This document shows positions 12,538-20,050 of a stretch of DNA of 20,196 nucleotides, in pieces. The stretch spans positions 1 to 20,196 of the forward strand of contig UQUC01000040.1 of the NCBI GenBank assembly GCA_900544105.1, read 5' to 3'. The notes under the pieces are model-generated. The model saw only the letters and a program-made list of their open reading frames with translations. It had not been told where the DNA came from and ran no database searches. Position 1 is the stretch's first letter. Each line of letters opens with the position of its first letter. The position numbers and the translations under genes were made by a program. This DNA is from an uncultured Oscillibacter sp. (GTDB lineage: Bacteria; Bacillota; Clostridia; Oscillospirales; Oscillospiraceae).

Positions 12538-13926
12538 TCAGGACAGCGCGGCTGCAAGCACCAGCAATAGGCCGGTCAGCAGCAGGAAAAGCAGGATCAG
12601 CTTCCACACGAATTTCAGCCATTTTTCATAGGGGATGCGGCCCAGCGCCAGCGCGCCCATCACCACGGCGGCGGTAGGCGTTACCAGATTCACAAGGCCG
12701 CAGGCGGACTGGAAGGCCGTCACCACCACATCGCCGCCCACCCCGGCGAACTGTCCCAGTGGGGCCACCACCGGCACAGACAGGGTAGCCAGTCCGGAGG
12801 AAGAGGGGATCAGCACGGACAGGGGCAGGTAGATCAAAAAGACTAACAGCACAAAGGCAGTGGAACCAAGGCCGGACAGGGCGGATTCACCCCAATGGAG
12901 AACGGTGTCGGTGATGTGGCCGTCATTCATCAGTACGGTGATGCCCCGGCTGATGCCGATGATGAAGGCCACGCCCAGCAGGTCCGTACAGCCGGAGACA
13001 AAGGTCTCCGCCAGCTCCACCTCTCCCAGCCGATCCATCAGGCCCACCACGATGCCCGCCACTAAAAACAGAGCGGACAGCTCCGGGAACCACCAGCCTA
13101 AGACCGGCAGGGGCAGACCCATTTCATCAAAGGGAATAACGCCGTAGATCATGGTGAGGAAGGTGGCGGCAAAAATAAGGAGGATGGCGGCGTGACGCCG
13201 GGTGAGGGGCTGGGCATGGCCCACGTCTGCGTGAAGCCTGCCTGCGCCGATGCCCACCACGGAGCGGCTTGGGTCCCGCTTTATCCGGGCGGCGTAGGCG
13301 GAGACATACCAGATGGCGGCACCCTCAAAGATCACGAACTGGATGATCCGCCAGAGAATGCCGTCCCCCAGGGAGACTCCGGCGAAGCCTGCGGCGATGC
13401 CGGTGGCAAAGGGATTCACCGTGGAGGCGATGACCCCAGCCCCGGCCCCCAGCAGGATCACCGCCACGCCTACCACAGCGTCGTAGCCCGCCGCCAGAAA
13501 AATAGGCAGCAGCAGAGGGAAGAAGGCCATAGTTTCTTCCCACATGCCGTAGGTGGTGCCGCCCAGACCGAAAAACAGCATTAAAATAGTAATGAGCAGG
13601 TTTTCCCGGCCTTGCAGCCGGGCGATCACGTTACTGACTCCGGCGTCGATGGCCCCGGTCTTCATCACCACACCCAGAAAGCCGCCCACCATCAGAATGA
13701 ACACGCAGACGTCCACCGCGTCGTAAAAGCCCCGGAAGGCGGCCTTCAACGCCGCACCGATGCCCTGCGGCGCGGGAGCGACGGCGTGATAGCTGCCGGA
13801 GATGGGGATGCCATCGACGTAGTCATAGCTGCCTGCCGGGATGAACCATGTGGACAGTGCTACCAGAAGGATCAGACAGAACAGGATCGTATACGCGGTG
13901 GGCATCTGGAATTTGCGTTGCTCCAT
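12538..13926 (-). CDS. YfcC-family transporter, probable arginine/ornithine antiporter
   Basis: Integral membrane transporter of 462 residues with about 11-12 hydrophobic segments spread over the whole length. The N-terminus MEQRKFQMPTAYTILF then STWFIPAGSYDY matches the start typical of YfcC proteins (TC family 2.A.118, which includes ArcD antiporters). Conserved stretches include GMWEETMAFFPL (about 128-139), a glycine-rich helix around GAGAGVIASTVNPFATG, and SVLIPSSSGLATLSVP near 385. It lies 27 bases downstream of arcB in the same direction, with AAGGAGG before its ATG, which supports arginine-in/ornithine-out exchange for the arginine deiminase pathway. The substrate is inferred from context; the family also includes transporters of other or unknown substrates. 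An arcD label would be reasonable but is not proven. Confidence 0.87.
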   Translation of the reverse strand: MEQRKFQMPTAYTILFCLILLVALSTWFIPAGSYDYVDGIPISGSYHAVAPAPQGIGAALKAAFRGFYDAVDVCVFILMVGGFLGVVMKTGAIDAGVSNVIARLQGRENLLITILMLFFGLGGTTYGMWEETMAFFPLLLPIFLAAGYDAVVGVAVILLGAGAGVIASTVNPFATGIAAGFAGVSLGDGILWRIIQFVIFEGAAIWYVSAYAARIKRDPSRSVVGIGAGRLHADVGHAQPLTRRHAAILLIFAATFLTMIYGVIPFDEMGLPLPVLGWWFPELSALFLVAGIVVGLMDRLGEVELAETFVSGCTDLLGVAFIIGISRGITVLMNDGHITDTVLHWGESALSGLGSTAFVLLVFLIYLPLSVLIPSSSGLATLSVPVVAPLGQFAGVGGDVVVTAFQSACGLVNLVTPTAAVVMGALALGRIPYEKWLKFVWKLILLFLLLTGLLLVLAAALS

Positions 13927-13953
13927 GGGAACACTTCCTCCTTACGGACTGAC

Positions 13954-14952
13954 TTACGCGCCGATGGTGGCCACCATCACGGCCTTAATGGAGTGCATCC
14001 GATTCTCCGCCTCGTCAAAGACCACACTATGACGGGAGCGGAACACCTCATCGGCGACCTCCCGGATGTCCACGCCCTTGGCCTGCCATTCCTTCGCCAT
14101 CTTCGTTTCAAAATCGTGGAAGGAGGGGAGACAGTGAAGATACAGCACGTCAGGATTCTCCGTGGCCTTCAGGGTGTCCATTGTCACCCGGAAGGGGGAA
14201 AGCAGCCGTACCCGCTCCGGGATCTGGGCCTCCTCACCCATGGAGGCCCACACATCACCATAGATCACGTCAGCGCCCTTTAAGTCCTCTGCGTGGTCGG
14301 TGATCTCGATAAGGCCGCCGTTTTTCCGGGCCTCGGCAAAGGTGGACTGCACCACCTCCTGATCCATCTGCTTGGCCAGCTCCTCCGGCCCCATGGCTAC
14401 AAAGTGCATTCCAAGCTTGGCTGCGCCCATCATCCAGGCATAGCACATATTGTTCCGCACATCGCCGGGGAACACCACCTTGATCTTGTTCAGAGGTTTT
14501 TTGCAGTGTTCCTCAATGGTCATCAGATCCGCTAAGATCTGGGTGGGGTGGTCGGCGTCTGTCAGGCCGTTCCACACCGGCACACCGGACCACTTGGCAA
14601 GATCCTCCACCACGGACTGCTCGTAGCCCCGGTACTCGATGCCGTCAAAGAACCGACCCAGCACCTTGGCGCTGTCCTCCAGGGATTCCTTTTTGCCCAT
14701 CTGGGAAGAACCGGCGTCCAGATAGGTGACGTGGGCGCCCTCCTGGGTGGCTGCCACCTCAAAGGAACAGCGGGTACGAGTGGAGGTCTTTTCAAACAAC
14801 AGGACGATGTGCTTGCCTTGCATGGTGGGGGCGCAAACGCCCGCCCGCCGCTTAGATTTCAGGTCGTGGCCCAGATCCAGCAGGTAGCGAAGTTCCTCTG
14901 GGGTAAAATCAGCCAGCGAGAGAAAACTGCGGCCCTTTAAATTGACTGCCAT
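13954..14952 (-). CDS. arcB: Ornithine carbamoyltransferase, likely catabolic
   Basis: Cytosolic trimeric enzyme; in this cluster it should split citrulline with phosphate into ornithine and carbamoyl phosphate. Length 332 residues, as expected. The carbamoyl-phosphate loop FEKTSTRTR has STRTR at 57-61; HPTQ is at 135-138; DVWASMGEE (233-241) belongs to the ornithine-binding side; HCLPSFHD (273-280) carries the catalytic Cys274. AAAGGAG lies 8-9 bases upstream of the ATG. Position between arcA and the transporter gene favours the catabolic role; the sequence alone does not exclude an anabolic argF, which catalyses the same reaction. A hairpin in the gap to arcA may tune its expression. Confidence 0.94.
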   Translation of the reverse strand: MAVNLKGRSFLSLADFTPEELRYLLDLGHDLKSKRRAGVCAPTMQGKHIVLLFEKTSTRTRCSFEVAATQEGAHVTYLDAGSSQMGKKESLEDSAKVLGRFFDGIEYRGYEQSVVEDLAKWSGVPVWNGLTDADHPTQILADLMTIEEHCKKPLNKIKVVFPGDVRNNMCYAWMMGAAKLGMHFVAMGPEELAKQMDQEVVQSTFAEARKNGGLIEITDHAEDLKGADVIYGDVWASMGEEAQIPERVRLLSPFRVTMDTLKATENPDVLYLHCLPSFHDFETKMAKEWQAKGVDIREVADEVFRSRHSVVFDEAENRMHSIKAVMVATIGA

Positions 14953-14999
14953 GATGATCGCTCCTTTTGATTTTCAGTAAACTAATCAGTTAAGAATGA

Positions 15000-15034
15000 G
15001 GGGGAGCATGGCTTTGCCATGGAGAATGTCCCCC
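15000..15034 (-). promoter_or_regulatory. Intercistronic hairpin between arcA and arcB
   Basis: CATGGC (15007-15012) pairs with GCCATG (15016-15021), enclosed by GGGGGA (15000-15005) with TCCCCC (15029-15034). The following minus-strand sequence (CATTCTTAAC) is a poor U tract, so it is more likely an mRNA-processing, stability or partial-termination element. Confidence 0.6.
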
Positions 15035-15052
15035 CCGCGGGAGCAGAAGCCG

Positions 15053-16276
15053 CTAAGGGTCATCCCGGATCAGCGGCATACTCATGCACCGGGGACCGCC
15101 CCGCCCCCGGCTCAGCTCGGCGCTGGGGATGGCGTGGATGCGGATGCCTGCCTCCTCCAGAGAACGGTTGGTGACATAGTTCCGCGTATAGACCACCACC
15201 TCACCGGGGGCAATGGCGAGGGTGTTGCTGCCGTCGCTCCACTGCTCGCGAGCCGCGTCGATGACGCTGCCCTGTCCGCAGGGGATCAGCGTCACCTGAC
15301 TAAGCCCCAGATGCTCTTTCAAAATGTCCTCCAGGCGGCCGTTTTCCTGCTGAATGTGCATTTGGCGGTCACTGTCCAGCTCCATGACGAACACGGTAAT
15401 GTCGCTGAGAATGTTGGGATGGACGGTGAACTTGTCCCGGTCGACCATGGTGAACACGGTATCCAGATGCATGAAGGAGCGACTCTTGGGAATGTTGAAG
15501 GCCAGAACTTTTTGGAAAGTCTTACTTTGTGAGAGCACCGTCTGGGCCAGTTGGTCGATGGAATCCCCCTCTGTCCGCTGGGAGATGCCCACAGCCAACA
15601 CCTGAGGGGACAGCACCAGAATATCGCCGCCCTCCAAAGAGGAAGATGCGCTGCGGTCATACCAGCGGGGGGCGTTCTGGTACCAGGGGTTGTGCTCAAA
15701 GATGAACCGGCCGAACAGGGTCTCCCGGTTTCGGGTGACGGTGTGCATTTTGTGAATGGATACGCCGGTGCCGATGGTGGCGAAGGGGTCGCGGGTGAAG
15801 TAGAGGTTGGGCATGGGATCTACGGCGAAGGGATAGCCCTCCTCAAGACCGGACAGGTGGTCGCTGAGACGGCCTCCCTGCTTTCGCAGGTCGCTGCGGC
15901 GGATGCCTGCCATCATAGCGGACACCATGGCCCGGTCATCCAGTTCGGAGAGGTATTCTGCTACGGCCTTCCCTGCGGCCTCATCCGGCAGATCAGCCTC
16001 CTTTAAGAATTGCGTTATCAATTCCTGCCGTACCTCCGGCGAAGTCAGAGAATTGACCACCAGATCGATCAGGTAGACCACCTCCACCCCGGCGTCCCGG
16101 AGGCATTGGGCGAAGGCGTCGTGCTCGGCTTGTGCCTCCTTCAGATAGGGAATATCGTCAAACAACAGCCGTTCCAGGTATTCCGGCATGAGGTTTTCCA
16201 GCTCCTGACCAGGCCGGTGCAGCAGAACCTTCCGCAGCCGCCCGATCTCGGAGGTATTATGGATGCCTGTTTCCAT
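15053..16276 (-). CDS. arcA: Arginine deiminase
   Basis: Hydrolyses arginine to citrulline and ammonia, giving acid protection and feeding ATP formation. The start is ATG 16276, with AAGGAG 8 bases upstream; a longer in-frame start at 16339 lacks a ribosome binding site. Length 407 residues, normal. All catalytic groups expected from Pseudomonas ArcA are present: Asp163 in FTRDPFA, Glu215 in LEGGD, His270 and Asp272 in MHLDTVFTMVD, and nucleophile Cys397 in GGPRCMSMPL. First gene of the leftward arcA-arcB-transporter cluster. Upstream at 16319-16350 lies a pair of overlapping palindromes that could control the operon. No carbamate kinase gene is in the cluster. Confidence 0.96.
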   Translation of the reverse strand: METGIHNTSEIGRLRKVLLHRPGQELENLMPEYLERLLFDDIPYLKEAQAEHDAFAQCLRDAGVEVVYLIDLVVNSLTSPEVRQELITQFLKEADLPDEAAGKAVAEYLSELDDRAMVSAMMAGIRRSDLRKQGGRLSDHLSGLEEGYPFAVDPMPNLYFTRDPFATIGTGVSIHKMHTVTRNRETLFGRFIFEHNPWYQNAPRWYDRSASSSLEGGDILVLSPQVLAVGISQRTEGDSIDQLAQTVLSQSKTFQKVLAFNIPKSRSFMHLDTVFTMVDRDKFTVHPNILSDITVFVMELDSDRQMHIQQENGRLEDILKEHLGLSQVTLIPCGQGSVIDAAREQWSDGSNTLAIAPGEVVVYTRNYVTNRSLEEAGIRIHAIPSAELSRGRGGPRCMSMPLIRDDP

Positions 16277-16318
16277 AGGCTCACTCCTTTTTCCAGTTGG
16301 TAGTGTTAGGATTTCAGA

Positions 16319-16350
16319 TTTTTGCGATTTTATCCGCAAAAAGATTGCGG
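16319..16350. promoter_or_regulatory. Overlapping palindromes in the arcA / thiamine pyrophosphokinase divergent region
   Basis: TTTTTGCG (16319-16326) and CGCAAAAA (16335-16342) are perfect 8-bp arms around ATTTTATC. The overlapping CCGCAA-N5-TTGCGG occupies 16334-16350. The minus-strand TAAAAT inside the first palindrome could be the arcA -10. The symmetry suggests an operator, but I do not recognise the regulator; it does not match ArgR or CRP/FNR consensus. Confidence 0.5.
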
Positions 16351-16373
16351 CCCGGCAAAAAACGGGGTATGAT
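16345..16373 (+). promoter_or_regulatory. Promoter of thiamine pyrophosphokinase gene
   Basis: TTGCGG (16345-16350), a 17-bp spacer and TATGAT (16368-16373). The transcription start near 16380 excludes in-frame starts at 16297 and 16369 and supports GTG 16396. The -35 overlaps the second palindrome. Confidence 0.6.
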
Positions 16374-16395
16374 AGCGAAAAAGGATGTGATAGAT

Positions 16396-17025
16396 GTGAG
16401 ACGCTGCGTGATCGTCGGCGGCGCGGAGATCCGGACCTATGACCGGGTGCGGCAATATTTCCGGCCTGACGATTTTTTCATTTATTGCGACTGCGGCCTG
16501 CGTCATCAGGAAGCACTGAGGGCGGAGCCGGATCTGATCGTGGGGGATTTCGATTCCCATGAAAAGCCGGAGACTGACCGGGAGACCATCGTTCTGCCGG
16601 TGAAGAAGGATGATACGGACACGGTGTTTGCGGCCAAGGAAGCTATGCGCCGGGGATTTGATGAATTTTTACTGGTAGGTGTTTCCGGCGGACGGCTGGA
16701 TCATACGCTGGTGAATATCTACCTGCTGGTGATGCTGCGGGAACAGGGAAAACAGGCCCTGCTGGTGGATGATTATTCGGAGATGGAGCTGGTAGGGGCG
16801 GAGCCGGTGGAGATCCCGGAGCGGTTTCCCTTTTACTCTCTGGTGAATATCACCGGCACCGCCCGGGGCATTACGGAGACGGGCTGCAAGTTCCCACTGG
16901 ACAATGGGGAAATTCATTGCGGCTACCAGTACGGCACCAGCAACGAGGTGCTGCCGGGGCAGACCGCTGTTGTCTCTGTGAAGGAGGGACTGCTGCTGCT
17001 CATCAAGGATTTCCCGGAGGTGTAG
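16396..17025 (+). CDS. Thiamine pyrophosphokinase
   Basis: Transfers pyrophosphate from ATP to thiamine, giving the cofactor thiamine diphosphate used, for example, by the pyruvate:ferredoxin oxidoreductase at the window end. With the GTG start at 16396 the protein has 209 residues, the standard length, and begins MRRCVIVGGAEI as relatives do; AAGGA lies 10 bases upstream. Motifs: YCDCGLRH (about 30-37), DLIVGDFDSHEKP (about 46-58), PVKKDDTDT (about 68-76), and GVSGGRLDHTLVN (about 94-106), the acidic and GGRxDH elements of the ATP/Mg site. The C-terminal part is the beta-sandwich thiamine-binding domain. Single gene between arcA and a shared terminator. Confidence 0.93.
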   Translation: MRRCVIVGGAEIRTYDRVRQYFRPDDFFIYCDCGLRHQEALRAEPDLIVGDFDSHEKPETDRETIVLPVKKDDTDTVFAAKEAMRRGFDEFLLVGVSGGRLDHTLVNIYLLVMLREQGKQALLVDDYSEMELVGAEPVEIPERFPFYSLVNITGTARGITETGCKFPLDNGEIHCGYQYGTSNEVLPGQTAVVSVKEGLLLLIKDFPEV

Positions 17026-17073
17026 CGCGGCTGGCCACCCGAAAAGGCGGCAAGGGATTCATACCATATGTAA

Positions 17074-17108
17074 AAAACAGGCTGAAAGCGTCGCTTTCGG
17101 CCTGTTTT
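17074..17108. terminator. Bidirectional terminator between thiamine pyrophosphokinase and rubrerythrin
   Basis: AAAACAGGC (17074-17082) pairs with GCCTGTTTT (17100-17108), enclosing GAAAGCG/CGCTTTC (17084-17098). A nearly continuous 16-bp stem with U runs on both strands. Confidence 0.85.
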
Positions 17109-17141
17109 GCTTGCCGCTCCCAATGCGGCATGGTTCTTGAT

Positions 17142-17753
17142 TCAGGTTTGCTTCACCACGGGAGACCATGGGGCCAGCTCCAACCGGATAAACCAGCCTT
17201 GACCGTGATTACAGACGGGACACTGCTTCGGGGCCTCCAGACTGTTTTGGGTGTGGCCGCAGTTCAGACACATCCAGCCGGTCTCTATCTGCGAGACGAA
17301 CAGGGTCCCACTTTCCAGCTGGTCTGCCAGCAGGCCGAAACGCTCGCCGTGGAGTTGTTCAATGGCGGCAATCTGCCGGAAGGAGGCGGCGGCCTCCGGA
17401 AAGCCCTCCTGGGTTGCGATGGCGGCGAAGGAGGGGTATACGGAACCATGCTCCTCGTGCTCGTTGTGCTGGGCGGCGCGCAGCAACTCCAGGATCCGGT
17501 TGGTGCCCTCAATGGGGTAAGCGCCGTAGATAGGCAGATTTTGGCCGTTCAGGGCTTGCAGATGGTCCCAGAAAACCTTGGCATGGGCCTGTTCCTGCTT
17601 GGCTGTGGCTTGGAAGATAAAGGCCATCGCCTGTAATTCCTGCTTCTGGCAGAGGTTGGCGGCAAATTCATAGCGGTTCCGGGCCTGACTTTCTCCGGCA
17701 AAGGCGCGGAGAAGATTTTTGGCGGTCTCACTGTCCTGAAAGGGGATGGACAT
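17142..17753 (-). CDS. Rubrerythrin
   Basis: Cytosolic non-haem diiron peroxidase that reduces H2O2 in anaerobes, taking electrons through its rubredoxin-like domain. The start is ATG 17753, with AAGGAGG 7 bases upstream; the upstream in-frame Met at 17840 lies in the preceding terminator. Length 203 residues. Ferritin-like domain ligands visible: Glu21 (GESQARNRYEF), Glu54 and His57 (KQEQAH), Glu residues in HNEHEEHGSVY (98-101), and Glu132/His135 (IEQLH). The C-terminal rubredoxin-like site has C162/C165 and C178/C181 (WMCLNCGH...CPVCNHGQGWF). A PerR regulon member in many clostridia; no clear PerR box is visible upstream. Confidence 0.95.
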   Translation of the reverse strand: MSIPFQDSETAKNLLRAFAGESQARNRYEFAANLCQKQELQAMAFIFQATAKQEQAHAKVFWDHLQALNGQNLPIYGAYPIEGTNRILELLRAAQHNEHEEHGSVYPSFAAIATQEGFPEAAASFRQIAAIEQLHGERFGLLADQLESGTLFVSQIETGWMCLNCGHTQNSLEAPKQCPVCNHGQGWFIRLELAPWSPVVKQT

Positions 17754-17825
17754 GGCGGTTCCTCCTTTATAAAAACGGATGTCCGCAGTATGTCCCAAAA
17801 CGGAGGGAAGAATACAAATATATAA

Positions 17826-17856
17826 AAAAAGACCTGCCATCTGGCAGGACGGGTCT
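17826..17856 (-). terminator. Terminator of the 22-residue peptide unit
   Basis: AGACC (17830-17834) pairs with GGTCT (17852-17856) around an inner TGCC/GGCA stem with a 5-base bulge, followed on the minus strand by a T-rich run (A's at 17824-17830). It acts on leftward transcripts arriving from 17860 onward. Confidence 0.75.
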
Positions 17857-17902
17857 TTCTTCAGATCATATTTCTTTTAATCGGTCTATCTTTGGAGACG
17901 GT

Positions 17903-17971
17903 TTATTCCGCGTGAGAGCAGATCATACCGCCAGCCACAGCCAGCATAGAGACCGTAAACAGGATTGCCAT
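17903..17971 (-). CDS. 22-residue hydrophobic microprotein
   Basis: The frame starts ATG at 17971, preceded by AAGGAGG at an ideal 8-base spacing, and ends TAA at 17903-17905. The peptide begins MAILFTVSMLAVAGGMIC and ends SHAE, a single hydrophobic segment (residues 2-17) with one Cys and a short polar tail, so a membrane peptide is likely. It has its own consensus promoter and its own terminator, giving a transcript of about 170 bases. I recognise no family. Alternatives: a type I toxin-like peptide, a membrane-protein partner, or a small RNA that also carries a peptide. No antisense RNA is evident. Confidence 0.65.
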   Translation of the reverse strand: MAILFTVSMLAVAGGMICSHAE

Positions 17972-18004
17972 GGTGTGTACCTCCTTCTTTCTGATTTCGA
18001 CGCT

Positions 18005-18033
18005 ACTATACGCCAGATAATCGTTTTTGTCAA
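18005..18033 (-). promoter_or_regulatory. Consensus promoter of the microprotein unit
   Basis: On the minus strand TTGACA (18028-18033), a 17-bp spacer and TATAGT (18005-18010), in very AT-rich flanks. One of the strongest promoters in the window. It lies just after the yifB terminator, so the unit is transcribed independently. Confidence 0.85.
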
Positions 18034-18091
18034 CAAATTTTTTAAAGTTTTTATAGTCAAATTGCACAAATGTTTCGTCAAAACAAATAAA

Positions 18092-18124
18092 AACAGGAGA
18101 TGTGTTTTAGACACATCTCCTGTT
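18092..18124 (-). terminator. yifB terminator
   Basis: A perfect 14-bp stem, 18092-18105 with 18111-18124, loop TTTAG, followed on the minus strand by TTTATTT. It ends the yifB transcript 5 bases past the stop codon. Confidence 0.9.
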
Positions 18125-18129
18125 CGCTT

Positions 18130-19647
18130 TTATCCCTTTAGAATGTCGGTGTTCCGGTACTGAATGGCCTCTGACAAATGCTCCACGCCGATATGCTCCG
18201 CACCGTCCAGATCCGCAATGGTCCGGGCCACCCGCAGTACCCGGTCGTGGCTCCGGGCGGTGAGACCCATCCGCTCAAAGGCGGACTTCATCAGCGCGTC
18301 GCACCGGGCATCCAGCTCGCAGAACCGGCCCACCATAGGGGGCGTCATCTGGGCATTACAGGGAATACCGGTGCCCTCAAACCGCTTGGACTGAATGGCG
18401 CGGGCGGCGTTCACCCGTTCCTTGACTTGAGCGGAGGATTCCGGCTTAGACTTTCGCCGCATGGCCTCGTATTCCACGGAGGGGACATTTACATGGAGGT
18501 CGATCCGGTCCAGCAGAGGACCGGAGATCTTCTGGACGTACTTCTCCACTTCTTTGTCCGAGCAGGTACACTTCCCGGAGGGATGGCCACGCCAGCCACA
18601 CTTGCAGGGATTCATGGCGCACACCAGCATAAAGCGGCTGGGGTAGGTCACAGAGCCGGAGGCCCGGGAGATCTGCACCTGTCCGTCCTCCAGGGGCTGG
18701 CGGAGCACCTCCAGCACATCCTTCTGAAACTCAGGCAGTTCGTCCAAAAACAGGACCCCGTTGTGAGCCAGGGAGATCTCGCCGGGGCGGGGATTGGCCC
18801 CTCCGCCGGACATCCCAACGGCGGAGATGCTGTGGTGGGGGGAGCGGAAGGGCCGGGTCTCCACCAGGGGGCAGCGGGAGGAGGTGAGACCCATGACGGA
18901 GTGGATCTGGGTGGTCTCCAACGACTCAGCCAGGGTCATGTCGGGCAGGATACCGGGCAGACGGCGGGCCAGCATGGACTTGCCCGAGCCGGGAGGGCCG
19001 GACATGAGCACGTTGTGGCCCCCGGCGGCGGCAATTTCTAAAGCCCGCTTCACCTGCTCCTGGCCCTTCACCTCGGCAAAGTCCGGGCCGGTGTGGACGG
19101 CCTCTCCAGGCTGCCAGGGCGGGGCGGGGGAGATGGGCTCCTCCCCGGTGAGATGCCGGGCCAGCTGGGCCACGTCCCGCAGGGGATAGACCGCCGGACC
19201 CTGGGCCAGGGTGGCCTCGGCGGCGTTCTCCTCTGGGACGAAGAGGGACTGGATGCCTGCCTCCTTGGCGGCCAGGGCCATGGGCAGCATCCCGGCGCAG
19301 GGGCGCAGCTGGCCGGACAGGGACAGCTCCCCCAGAAAAGCGCAGCCGGGCTCGGTCAGGCGGATCTGTCCCCCGGCGGCCAGAATGCCCACCAGAATGG
19401 GCAGGTCGTACAGGGTGCCCACCTTTTTCAGATGGGCAGGGGCCAGATTCACGGTGATGCGGCTAACGGGAAAGGCGAAGCCGCAGTTTTTGATGGCCGA
19501 GCGCACCCGCTCCCGGGCCTCGGTGACGGCGGCGTCGGGCAGACCGACAATGGTAAAGGCGGGCAGGCCGCCGGACAGGTCGCACTCAGCGGTGACGGGA
19601 TAGCCGGACACTCCGTGCAGACCCAGCGAGGGGATCGAGCAGACCAT
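18130..19647 (-). CDS. YifB/ComM-family Mg-chelatase-like AAA+ ATPase
   Basis: AAA+ protein of 505 residues. ComM members drive branch migration during integration of transformed DNA; in many non-competent bacteria the role of YifB is unknown. The start is ATG 19647, with GGAGG 7 bases upstream; the longer frame from 19719 begins upstream of the predicted transcription start, so it is excluded. Order: N-terminal ChlI-like domain with YPVTAECDLSGGLPAFTIVG (16-35) and RERVRSAIKNCG, Walker A GPPGSGKS (217-224), Walker B GVLFLDE (297-303), a Cys cluster NPCKCG...GKCTC (C348, C350, C360, C362) that may bind zinc, LLDRIDLH as sensor region, and a C-terminal helical lid (RSHDRVLRVARTIADL). No dprA neighbour is visible in the window. 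Confidence 0.94.
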   Translation of the reverse strand: MVCSIPSLGLHGVSGYPVTAECDLSGGLPAFTIVGLPDAAVTEARERVRSAIKNCGFAFPVSRITVNLAPAHLKKVGTLYDLPILVGILAAGGQIRLTEPGCAFLGELSLSGQLRPCAGMLPMALAAKEAGIQSLFVPEENAAEATLAQGPAVYPLRDVAQLARHLTGEEPISPAPPWQPGEAVHTGPDFAEVKGQEQVKRALEIAAAGGHNVLMSGPPGSGKSMLARRLPGILPDMTLAESLETTQIHSVMGLTSSRCPLVETRPFRSPHHSISAVGMSGGGANPRPGEISLAHNGVLFLDELPEFQKDVLEVLRQPLEDGQVQISRASGSVTYPSRFMLVCAMNPCKCGWRGHPSGKCTCSDKEVEKYVQKISGPLLDRIDLHVNVPSVEYEAMRRKSKPESSAQVKERVNAARAIQSKRFEGTGIPCNAQMTPPMVGRFCELDARCDALMKSAFERMGLTARSHDRVLRVARTIADLDGAEHIGVEHLSEAIQYRNTDILKG

Positions 19648-19700
19648 AGGTGTTCCTCCCAAGCTGCGGGCCAGGCCCGCAGACAGCTTTTTACAGGACC

Positions 19701-19729
19701 ATTGTACCTTTTTTTTCACAGAATTGCAA
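19701..19729 (-). promoter_or_regulatory. yifB promoter
   Basis: On the minus strand TTGCAA (19724-19729), a 17-bp spacer and TACAAT (19701-19706). The start near 19694 leaves a leader of about 47 bases to ATG 19647. Confidence 0.75.
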
Positions 19730-19883
19730 CGGATGAACGAAAAGTTACCGAAAAAGAGGGAAAAGAAAGAAAGTGGCCGGGAATTGAGCGAAGTGACGGA
19801 AGGGGAAAGAACATAAAATAAAAAATTGTGCGCTTTTACCAGTGAAAAAGCACCAAAATCCCGGAGAAAGTTTCTTTTTTCAA
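19730..19883. other. Purine-rich intergenic stretch
   Basis: The plus strand is strongly purine-rich from about 19735 to 19825 (AAAGAGGGAAAAGAAAGAAAG and similar). I see no gene, repeat copy or terminator here beyond a weak GTGC/GCAC hairpin near 19828-19852. Confidence 0.5.
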
Positions 19884-19912
19884 TTTACAAACAGGCGAAA
19901 AAGTGTTAAAAT
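19884..19912 (+). promoter_or_regulatory. Promoter of pyruvate:ferredoxin oxidoreductase gene
   Basis: TTTACA (19884-19889), a 17-bp spacer and TAAAAT (19907-19912). It drives a leader of about 160 bases before the ATG at 20081. Confidence 0.75.
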
Positions 19913-19936
19913 AGGGGCCGTTGAAAAACAAGTATC

Positions 19937-20050
19937 CGCTCTCCACCTTTGCCGGAGGGCGGCGCTGTCGTGTCTGCGGGCCGCCGAGGGGCGGCTGAGG
20001 GCAGGACGGATGTGGAGCGAACTTGGACAGACGGGCTTCCGTATGTCCAA
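19937..20050 (+). promoter_or_regulatory. Structured 5' leader of the PFOR gene
   Basis: A long arm is closed by CGCT (19937-19940) plus CCAC (19943-19946) with GTGGAGCG (20012-20019). It continues with CGTGTCTGC/GCAGGACG (19969-19977 with 20001-20008) and is capped by GCCGCC/GGCGGC (19980-19985 with 19990-19995). A second hairpin pairs TTGGACA (20023-20029) with TGTCCAA (20044-20050), enclosing ACGG/CCGT. Neither is followed by a U run. The fold suggests an mRNA stabiliser or an unrecognised cis-regulatory RNA. Confidence 0.55.

Noticed and set aside
17923..18114. 63-codon leftward frame over the microprotein promoter
   Set aside because: It begins inside the yifB terminator and covers the TTGACA/TATAGT promoter; the 22-codon frame with an ideal ribosome binding site fits better.
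19937..20050. TPP riboswitch in the PFOR leader
   Set aside because: Although a CTGAGG string occurs, the conserved GGGGTGCC and later TPP core segments are absent.
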